A stretch of 64,000 nucleotides of DNA from Adiantum capillus-veneris (Eukaryota > Streptophyta > Polypodiopsida > Polypodiales > Pteridaceae), in the NCBI GenBank assembly GCA_014529385.2, contig CM043967.1:131807182-131871181 (forward strand), read 5' to 3'. Positions 55,380-64,000 of the stretch are shown in pieces. The notes below the pieces were generated by a model, which ran no database searches, had not been told where the DNA came from, and saw only the letters and a program-made list of their open reading frames with translations. The position numbers and the translations under genes are program-made. The number at the start of each line of letters is the position of its first letter. Positions within the stretch are counted from its first letter, which is position 1.

Positions 55380-57030
55380 CTTATCTCAACATGGAGAGCT
55401 TGGTTTCTAGGTCCACCACTTGTCCAAGTTAATGTAAAAGTGACTCAAGGTTCACAACTTGTGAAAGCAAGGATCCATTGAGGAATACAATCCACTTGGC
55501 TATTTTTCCTTAATTTATTGCATGTGACATTTAAGCAAGGTCCACTTCTAATCTATAACTTCTTAATTTGAGGCATGGGGCATACATAAAATATGTAGCA
55601 TATGCTCTATTGCCTCATAGGAAGGTTGGTTTCAAGGTGCACTTATCCATGCTAGCCTATCTTGGAGAAATGATGGAGCTTGCTTCTCTCCTTGTTTCAA
55701 TGGAGACTAGCTTGGACAAGTGGTGGACCTTTGCTTCTCTCTATGTTTCAATAGAGTTAGCTTGGACAAGTGGTGATCTTGGAACAAAACCCCCATGTAA
55801 AACATATCATGGGTATTCCAAGTGATTAGAAAGATTACCATTTAAGATATAACCTTATAGGTTGGACAACTAGATCTTGGCTTGGAGAAATGGTGGACCT
55901 TTGATTCTCTCCATGTTTCAATGGAGTCTATCTTGGAGAAATGGTGGAGCTTGCTTCTGTCCATGTTTCAATGGAGCCTAGCTTGAACAGTTGGTGGACC
56001 TTTGCTTCTCTCTATGTTTCAATAGAGTTAGCTTAGACACGTGGTGGATCTTCAAAATAAACCAACTACTATCAATGTTGCCTAGCTTGGACAAGTGGTG
56101 GAGTGTTTCTCTACTCCATGTTTCAATGGATCTTAGCTTGGACAAGTGTTGGACCTTAAAACAAAAACCCCATGTACAACATAGAATGGATTTTCTAGAT
56201 TTCAATGGAGTCTAGCTTTAACAAATGGTGGAGCTTGTCTTCATCCATGTTTCAATGAAACTAGCTTGGACAAGTGGTGGACCTTGTAACAAACCCTCCC
56301 ATGTACAACATATCATTGGTTTTCTAAGTGATGGGAAGGAATACCATTCAAGATATAAACTTATAGCTTGGATAAGTAGTTGACTTTAAAACCAAATTCA
56401 TCATAATACAATGAAATACAGGTCAGCCAATTCCTAAATCTTGAGACCAAACCTCCCATGCTATTAGAGATAATATATTGGATAAGTGGTGGACCTTCTA
56501 TTATTTTCCCATGCCTAGTTTAGACAACCGGTACACTTCGCAGCTATAAAGGTTGGACGAGTTGTGGAGCCTTGTTTCTATCCATGTTTTAATGGATCCT
56601 AGCTTGGACAAGTGGTGGACCTTGGAAAAAAGCTTCCATGTACAACATATATGAGGTTTTCCATGTTTTAATGGAACCTATCTTGGACAAATGGTGAAGC
56701 TTTCTTCTCTCCATGTTGATTTTGGAACTACCTTAGACAAGTGGTGGAGCTTTTCTTTTCTACTCTTCATAATACAATGAAGTATATGTTGGTTACATGG
56801 TGAATCTTAAGGCCAAACCTCCCATTTTACTAGAGATGATAGGTTGGACAAGTGGATCAACCTTCTATCATTTCTCCATGACTATATTGGACAATTAGTA
56901 GACATAACATCTCTCTATGTTGTCTAGAGATGAGCTTGGACAAGTGATGGACCCTGCTTCTCTCTCCCCTTGGTTTACTAGTTTGAAGACTCAGTATATA
57001 TACTTTCTTAGATCTAGCTTGAACAAGTGG
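55380..57030. repeat. Satellite-like array, left block
   Basis: Dozens of variants of CTTGGACAAGTGGTGGACC, each followed by TTTGCTTCTCTC.ATGTTTCAATGGA or by a CC.ATGTA(C/A)AACATA block. Unit spacing is about 45-60 bp near the motif. The last roughly 400 bp (56590-57025: GGACCTTGGAAAAAAG, TTGGTTACATGGTGAATCTT, AGTTTGAAGACTCA.TATATA) is the same module that closes the right array at 62485-62890. Confidence 0.85.
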
Positions 57031-57118
57031 TGGACCTTGCATCCACAATCTTAATTCAGTATAAAAAAGTATATGAAAAAATAACATAGGAATCTTGGTT
57101 TGAAGGTCAAGCAATTAG

Positions 57119-57241
57119 GTTCCAAATGCACATAATAATATATTTTCCACCCATATTAAAAGAAAGTTAAATATGCAATAATAATATATTTTCCAAATGC
57201 ACATAATAATATATTTTCCACCATATAAAAGAAAGTTAAAT
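57119..57241. repeat. Tandem duplication of about 65 bp
   Basis: TCCAAATGCACATAATAATA..TTTCCACC.ATA...AAAGAAAGTTAAATATG occurs twice in a row. A further 48-bp tandem pair (GGTGCACTC...AGTCCCCTTA) lies near 57668-57755. Otherwise 57030-57873 shows no gene. Confidence 0.8.
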
Positions 57242-57873
57242 ATGTTATTACCAAATTGACAAAGGTAACGTCCAAGAATTATATCTTTCCATCTTGTCAG
57301 ATCTAAATCTTCATCAAGGCGACATGCATGTATACATCAACTTTCAAGCCATTCAAGAATACATGCACTTAGATTCCATAGTTTTGTTTTCAAAGTCTTT
57401 TAGGTTCTAAAACTCTTTCACATAAAGTATGTAATGACAAAATTCTTGAAGCAAACATTTGTGCCCAAGAAAAAGATCCCTCTCACATATTTAAAGTCCA
57501 TGAATTCTCTGATCCACACTTACAAGTTTTATTTTGACATCAAACATCAATTCTTTCATAGTTCCAAATAAATGCAACCTCGATATGAATTGACAAAAAA
57601 TGAATTTCTTTTACTATATGACCCAACATAGGCCCCAATCAAATAAAAAATGAGTCCCAAAAATTTGGGTGCACTCTAGCAATACATCAGAGTCCCCTTA
57701 CAATAGGATGCACTCCAATAGTACATTGAAGTCCCCTTAGAGTAGGGTGCACTCCATTCAAGTGTTCATAAAATTGACACACCTTTTATATAAAAAAAAA
57801 AGACTATATCAAATTATACAAATGTTGAAAGATACACACTAGAATAAAAAAAGCATCTTATAGCCATATTTAT

Positions 57874-58648
57874 TCAATGCTTTCGTGTTGACAAGTACAC
57901 ACCAAGGACATAATTTGTCTCAGAATCACTATACTGATTTACAATTGTGTTATATGTATAGACTCTCTTATCTCTTGCATACAACCATCCTACCAACCAT
58001 GGAATTATGGTTCTCTGCAAGAAGTTTTGAAGTTGCTCGGAAGTTTGCCTCCACATCTTTGGAAATATAAGATATGTCCCTGGCATGTTCCACATCACCC
58101 TATATGGAGTGTCATCAAAAATTAAGGTATTGTTTGCATCCAAATCCTCAAATATCTTCCAAATATCACTCAGATTTTTGTGATAAACCCTTGTAAATCC
58201 TAACATGATATTTGGATTTTGGCAATTTTTGTTACTCATAAACACCTTGAACTTGGTATACTGCTCAGGAAAACACTTTTGTGTGATGCGTTGCACCCTT
58301 GTTAAGTTATAGCAACTCCATATCCATAGCTCAAAGTATTCAGCACAAAAATCCAAAAAACTTTGTGCGTCTGGTCGCACCACATGATAAACTTCATCTT
58401 TGTCCTCCACAAGTCGCATGTGTTGAGCCCAAGATGGCATAGAATCTCCATGTTTCATTTCAACTGTCTTGAGAAGTAACCCTCTAGATCCAAGATAAGT
58501 ACTCTTTTGATGTCCTTGAAAGCAAGTGGTAGGTGATAAGGAGGTGATTCATTCCTTGGACAAGGTCTTGGAGGAGGTTGGATGGGTAATTCAATAGTTT
58601 TCTTCAATTTATGCCAGCATATAGCCAATCCATTTTTCTGTAATGGTT
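57874..58648 (-). pseudogene. FCP1/HAD-type phosphatase-like gene, last exon, frameshifted at the active site
   Basis: The minus-strand exon begins after a good acceptor (TTTAATTTCAG ending at 58649) with PLQKNGLAICWHKLKK. It continues IELPIQPPPRPCPRN and reaches FKDIKRVLILDLEG, the HAD motif I strand. There one base appears missing near 58481-58487: GATCTAGAGGG leads into a stop, while the next frame continues LLLKTVEMKHGD. The second frame (58458-57874) has VVRPDAQSFLDFCAEYFELW, WSCYN, FTRVYHKNLSDIWK, TLIFDDTPYRVMWNMPGTYL (motif IV DD) and ends STRKH. The order matches plant FCP1-homology/NIF-like phosphatases, which act on phosphoproteins. The second Asp of DxD falls at the lesion. It lies between two satellite arrays. 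It could instead be a retained intron boundary or a sequencing error. Confidence 0.7.
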
Positions 58649-58930
58649 CTGAAATTAAAGAACAAGAACACTTAATGCAAACACAACAATAGACATGATT
58701 TTTACATTGTCTACCCTAAGGTTTTATTAGATACCAAAATCCATCTATGATCTACTCATTAATAGAAAGAAAGTCAAATTAAAATCCTGACTCTTTTTTA
58801 TGCTACACTCTCTCTTAGTCTCAATACCATGGAGTTCAACTAGACTTAAGTCAACTAATAACTACTACTTGTTGTTAAAGGTATGCTTGAAGTGTATAAG
58901 GCTTAACCAATGCTCTAGTGTAGAATGGGT
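58649..58930. other. Spacer upstream of the phosphatase exon
   Basis: If the gene once had more exons they would lie here or beyond on the minus strand. I see the 3' end of an intron (pyrimidine-rich, adjoining 58649) but no upstream exon that I can recognise. Confidence 0.4.
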
Positions 58931-61900
58931 ATTTAGGTCTCAAGGTCTACCACTTATCCAAGCAAAGATCCATTTAGATATGGAAACCCAATTTTTCTTA
59001 ATATAATGATATAGAGTGGACAAGTGGTGAATCCTGAGACCAAGCCACTCATGCTACTAGGGATAATAGGTTGGACAAGTGGTGGACCTTGAATGTAAAC
59101 CCCCCATGTACAAAGTATCAGGGGTTTTGGGTATTTCAATGGACTCTAGCATCTTGGAAACATGGTGGAGCTTACTTCTCTCCATGTTTCAATGGAGTCT
59201 ATCTTGGATAAATGGTGGAGCATCATTCTCTCCATGTTTCAATGGAGCCTACCTTGGACAAGTGGTGCATGTTTGTTTCTCTCTATGTTTGAACAGATCT
59301 AGCTTGGACAAGTGGTGGACCTTGGAACAAAATCCCCATGTAAAACATATCATGGACATTACAAGTGGTGAGAAAAAATACCATTCAATATATAACCTTA
59401 TAGGTTGGAAAAGTGGTGGACCTTAACACCCAATTATTATTAATATAATGACATAGAGTGGACAAGTGGTGAATCTTGCGACCAAACCTACTAGGAAAAG
59501 TACGTTGGACAAGTGGTGGACCTTGAATGCAAACCCCCATGTACAAAATATATTACTCATGCTACTAGGAATAATTTGGTATTAAGGTCCATGTTTCAAT
59601 GGAGCCTAGCTTGGAAAAGTGGTGGACCTTTGTTTCTCTCTATGTTTCAATAGAATTTTCTTGGACAAGTGGTGAACCTTGGAACAAAACCCCATGTAAA
59701 GCATGTCATGGGCATTACAAGTGGTGAGAAAAAATACCATTCAAGGTATAACCTTATAGGCTGGACAAGTGGTGGACCTTAGCACCCAATTCCTCTTATT
59801 ATAATGACATATAGTGGAAAAGTGGTGAATTGTGAGACCAAACCTACTAGGGATAATAGGTTGGAGAAATGGTTGACCTTGAATGTAAATCACCCATGTA
59901 CAAAATATCATGGGTTTTGCGTATTTCAATGGAGCCTAGCATCTTGGAGACATGGTGGAACTTACTTCTCTCCATGTTTTAATGGAGCCTATCTAGGAGA
60001 AATGGTGGAGGTTCCTTCTCTCCATGTTTCAATGGAGCCTAGCTTGGACAAGTCGTGGACCTTTGTTTCTCTCTATGTTTGAATATGGTTAGCTTGGACA
60101 AGTGGTGGATCTTGGAATGAAACTCCCATGTAAAACATATCATGGGCATTTCAAGTGGCGAGAAAGGATACCATTTAAGATATAACCTTATAGGTTGGAC
60201 AAGTGGTGGACTTTAACACAATATAATGACATAGAGTGTACAAGTGGTGAATCTTGAAACCAAACCACTCATGCTACTAGGGATAATAGGTTAAACAAGT
60301 GGTGGGCCTTGAAATAAAACCCCCTAGAGTGTTTCAATGGATCCTAGCTTGGAAACATGGTAAAGCTTGCTTCTCTCCATGTTTCAATGCAGCCTATCTT
60401 GGATAAATGGTGCAGCATCATTCTCTCCATGTTTCAATGGAGCCTAGCTTGGACAAGTGGTGGACCTTTGTTTCTCTCTATGTTTAAATAGAGTTATCTT
60501 GGAAAAGTGGTGGACCTTGGAACAAAAACCCCATGTAAACATATCATGGGCATTACAAGTGGTGAGAAAAAATACCATTCAATATATAACCTTATAGGTT
60601 GGACAAGTGGTGGACCTTAACACCCAATTATTCTTAATATAATGACATAGAGTGGATAAGTGGTGAAATTGGGACCAAACCTACTAGGGAAATAGGTTGG
60701 ACAAGTGGTGGACCTTGAATGTAAACGCCCCATGTACAAAATATCACTCATGCTACTAGAAATAATTTGGTATTAAGGTCCATGTTTCAATGCAGCCTAG
60801 CTTGGAAAAGTGGTGGACCTTTGTTTCTCTCTATGTTTCAATAGATTTATCTTGGATAAGTGGTGTACCTTGGAACAAAACCCCCATGTAAATCATGTCA
60901 TGGGCATTACAAGTGGTGAGAAAAAATACCATTCAAGCTATAACATTATAGGTTGGACAAGTGGTGGACCTTAACACCTAATTCCTCTTAAATATAATGA
61001 CATAGAGTGGACAAGTGGTGAATCATGAGACCAAACCTACTAGGGATAATAGGTTGGACAAGTGGTGAACCTTGAATGTAAACCCCCCATGTACAAAAAA
61101 TTATGGGTATTGGGTATTTCAATGGAGCCTAGCAACTTGGAGACATGGTGGAGCTTATTTCTCTCCATGTTTCAATGGAGCCTATCTAGGAGAAACAGTG
61201 GAGGTTCCTTCTCTCCATGTTTCAATGAGCCTAGCTTGGACAAGTGGTGGACCTTTCTTTCTCTATATGTTTTAATAGAGTTAGCTTGGACAAGTGGTGG
61301 ACCTTGGAATGAAACCCCCATGTAAAACATATCATGGGCATTTCAAGTGGTGAGAAAGGATACTATTTAAAATATAACCTTATAGGCTGGACAAGTGGTG
61401 GACTTTAACACATATTTCTTCTTAATATAATGACATAGAGTGTACAAGTGGTGAATCTTGAGACCAAACCACTCTTGCTACTAGGGATAATAGGTTGGAC
61501 AAGTGGTGGACCTTGAATGTAAACCCCTCATGTACAAAATTATGGGTTTAGGGTATTTCAATGGAGCCTAGCTTGGAGACATGGTGGAGATTGCTTCTCT
61601 CAATGTTTCAATGGAACCTATCTTGGAGAAATGGTGGATCATCCTTCTCTCCATGTTTCAATGGAGCCTATCTTGGACAAGTGGTGGACCTTTGCTTCTC
61701 TCTATGTTTTAATGGAGTTAGCTTGGACAAGTGGTGGGTCTTGGAACAAAACCCCTTTGTAAAACATAGCATGGACATTACAAGTGATGAGGAAAAATAT
61801 CATTCAAGATATAACCTTATAGGTTGGAAAAGTGGTGATGGACCTTGATAAGTGGTGAAGGATACCATTTAAGATATACCCTTATAGGTTGGACAAGTGG

Positions 61901-62890
61901 TGGACCTTAAACACCAGTTATTCTTAATATAATGACATAGAGTGGATAAGTGGTGAATCTTAAGACCAAATCACTCATGCTACTAGGTATAATACGTTAG
62001 AGAAGTGGTATAGACCTTGAATGTAAACACCCCATGTACAAAATATCATGGTTTTAGGGTGTTTCAATGGAGCCTAGAATCTCGGAGACATGGTAGATCT
62101 TGATTCTTTCCATGTTTGAATGGCACCTATCTTGGAAAAATGATGGAGGTTACTTCTCTCCATACTTCAACGGAGCCTAGCTTTGACAAGTGGTGAACCT
62201 TTGCTTCTCTCTATGTTTGAATAGAGTTAGCTTGGACAAGTGGTGGACCTTTGCTTCTCTCTATGTTTGAATAGAGTTAGCTTGGACAAGTGGTGGACCT
62301 TGGAATGAAACCCCCGTGTAAAACATATCATGGGCATTTCAAGTGGTGAGAAAGGATACCATTTAAAATATAACCTTATAGGTTGGACAAGTGGTGGACC
62401 TTAATACATAGTTCTTCTTAATATAATGACATAGAGTGTACAAGTGGTGTATCTTGAGACCAAACCACTCGTGCTACTAGGGATCCTAGCTTGGACAAGT
62501 GGTGGACCTTGGAAAAAAGTCCCCCTGTACAACATAGATGAGTTTTTTCATGTTTTAATGGAAGAGAGATTCGACAAATGGTGGAGCTTGCTTATCTCCA
62601 TGTGGATTTTAGAACTAGCTTGGACAAGTGGTGGAGCTTTGCTTTTTTACTCTTCATAATACAATGATGTATAGGTTGGTTACATGGTGAATCTTAAGGC
62701 CAAACCTCCCATCTTACTAGAGATGATAGGTTGGACAAGTGGTCAACCTTCTATCATTTCTCCATGCCTATAATTAGACAATTAGTAGAACTAGCATCTT
62801 TCTATGTTGTCTAGAGCTGAGCTTGGACAAGTAGTGGACCTTGCTACTCTCTTCCCTTGGATTATTAGTTTGAAGACTCATTATATATAC
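58931..62890. repeat. Satellite-like array, right block, higher-order period about 1.19 kb
   Basis: Same motif as the left block. The marker GG(T/C)TGGACAAGTGGTGGAC.TTAACAC recurs near 59403, 59760, 60194, 60597, 60951, 61386, 61888 and 62381. Spacings of 357, 434 and 403 repeat as 354 and 435, so units n and n+3 are about 1192 bp apart (59403/60597, 59760/60951, 60194/61386). Other markers (AATTTGGTATTAAGGTCC at 59573 and 60768; CTTGGAGACATGGTGGA at 59943 and 61136) confirm this. The array ends with the module shared with 56590-57025. Open frames here come from the repeat and are not genes. Confidence 0.85.
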
Positions 62891-63828
62891 TTGCTTAGAT
62901 CTATATAATTACTCATTAGTTAGGTTACAAGTGGGTATGTAATTTGTTAGCCTCAAGGGACTTTGAATATTGAATAGTAAGACCAAGTGCTGGTTTGAAG
63001 ATCTTTTGCTTATCTAAACTAGACTCTAACTCAATAATAAGTTTCATAAGTTCCACGAATTGTCCTATCTAGGCTCCAAAAGAGTCTTAATTGGTTTGTG
63101 CTAGATTATAACTTCCTTGATGGGGTAGAATCCTAGAAAAATGAGGCACTATAAGTTTTACCTTAGCTCAAATGGATTTTTCACTTAAACTCGACTGCAA
63201 TTTGGTTATCTAGTCTTTGTCTCGATGGAGTTTAACACTAGATACATAGTAGTGATATTTAAGCTTCATGTCTCTTCACTTGATCGAGATATGAGACCAT
63301 ACTTTCAAGGTCACCACTTGTCTTACCTAAAGACCAATGTGAGACATGGGAGCAAGAAAGCCATCCGATATTGTTTTAAGGACTATTACATAGGCAATCA
63401 ATAACTTAAGTAAAGAAAAAAAACTTGGATCTTTCACAATTAATAACTTAAGTAAAGCCAAAAAGACTTGGATCTTTGACAGTTTTTTTCAAACTAAAAA
63501 AGCACAATCTCATGCTAACAAAACTATAAATCACAATTGAAAGGTTTGAACAAGAAAAAGATCAACAATCTTAATAAGAAGGATACTTTTCATTTCATTT
63601 GATGATTACAAACTAAAATAAAGTCTCTCAAGAAATTGATAAACAAAAAATGTAGGTGACTGCTTCATTATTTTGAGCAAAAATATCAAAATCTCTATTG
63701 ATTGAGCTCCATCTAGTAGTATCCTTTGTAAGATCCTGCAAGAAGGATAAAAAGAAAGATTTGTTAGATACCATGCACATGAGTGTTCAAGCATGTGTAT
63801 CAAGAATATATGACATGTCACTAGTACC
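62891..63828. other. Spacer, no gene seen
   Basis: AT-rich. A 40-bp direct repeat (AATAACTTAAGTAAAG..AAAAA.ACTTGGATCTTT.AC) lies at 63399-63480. TTTATCCTTCTTGCAG on the minus strand (about 63738-63753) followed by DLTKDTTRWSSINRDFDIFA could be a small exon, but nothing links it to a gene. Confidence 0.4.
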
Positions 63829-64000
63829 TTAGGGTTGCTTTCTATCCAGCCTTAGAAGATTGTTCTCAGCTTTCACCTTATTTATATAAGCCTTTGCTGT
63901 GGTTGCCTTCAAAACTCCTTTTGTGTTACAACCCAATTGCCTAGCTAAAGTGGTCAATTGTGACGCCTTCATGCTTTCAATGGGTGTACGCTCCTTTGCC
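63829..64000 (-). CDS. C-terminal part of an unidentified protein (partial, runs off the window)
   Basis: Read on the minus strand from the window edge, the frame gives AKERTPIESMKASQLTTLAR, QLGCNTKGVLKATTAKAYIN, KVKAENNLLRLDRKQP and a TAA at 63829-63831. The composition is helical and basic, with a heptad-like end. The ESMKASQLTTLARQLG...GVLKA pattern is loosely SAP-like, which I do not claim. The 5' part lies beyond 64000. It could be host or transposon. Confidence 0.4.
   Translation of the reverse strand, partial: AKERTPIESMKASQLTTLARQLGCNTKGVLKATTAKAYINKVKAENNLLRLDRKQP

Noticed and set aside
59079-61848. Frames with WSLSWINGGASFSPCFNGAYLG-like peptides
   Set aside because: They are the satellite unit read in one frame. 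The phrase recurs with the DNA repeat, with no start context and with stops between units.
63650-63830. Continuous gene linking the exon-like piece at 63660-63737 with the frame at 63829-64000
   Set aside because: The upstream frame meets a TAA before the possible AAG-GTAC donor, so splicing would not bypass the stop.

Overview
The window is nuclear DNA of a land plant. There is no operon-like packing. It is AT-rich, carries many CT, CA, GT, TA and homopolymer G/C tracts, and is mostly transposable elements and their wreckage. Recognisable host-type genes are few and mostly broken: an At1g29790-like methyltransferase pseudogene (1.1-2.5 kb), two copies of a SET-domain-like gene fragment (6-8.3 and 11.4-14 kb), an FCP1/HAD phosphatase-like pseudogene (57.9-58.6 kb) and a coding end at the right edge. 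A Penelope-like reverse transcriptase and very large Ty3-type elements would fit a lycophyte, fern, bryophyte or gymnosperm better than a compact angiosperm genome. That is inference; I cannot name the species.

Layout. 0-5.6 kb: methyltransferase pseudogene, a 444-bp element with long terminal inverted repeats (TIRs) and an 11-bp target duplication, a 219-bp tandem repeat, a microsatellite cluster and the 3' part of a LINE. 5.7-14 kb: two direct copies of a SET-like gene segment separated by a Penelope-like element on the minus strand. 14-19.6 kb: LINE and Ty3 remnants, microsatellites and short dispersed repeats. 19.6-27.0 kb: a complete non-autonomous LTR retrotransposon (2.3-kb LTRs, ACGT duplication, tRNA-Trp-type primer site) that codes only for gag-like and acidic repeat proteins.

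27.2-48.5 kb: one giant (21.3 kb) Ty3-type LTR retrotransposon with an AAACA duplication and a tRNA-Asp-type primer site. In order it has 5' LTR, a leader with palindrome-bearing repeats, an intact 243-codon ORF, Gag, protease, RT, RNase H, integrase, a second retropepsin-like domain after integrase, a second palindrome array, a coiled-coil reading frame and 3' LTR. Two copies of a TIR element (termini CACTAGG, TTAA duplications) are nested in its pol gene. The element is decayed by stops, frameshifts and a deletion in the integrase core.

49.4-55.1 kb: a second member of the tRNA-Trp-primed non-autonomous family, with a truncated 3' LTR. 55.4-62.9 kb: two satellite-like arrays built on a CTTGGACAAGTGGTGGACC motif. 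The right array has a higher-order period near 1.19 kb, and both arrays end with the same roughly 400-bp module. The phosphatase pseudogene lies between them. No cellular pathway can be reconstructed; the window is mainly a record of element activity and decay.
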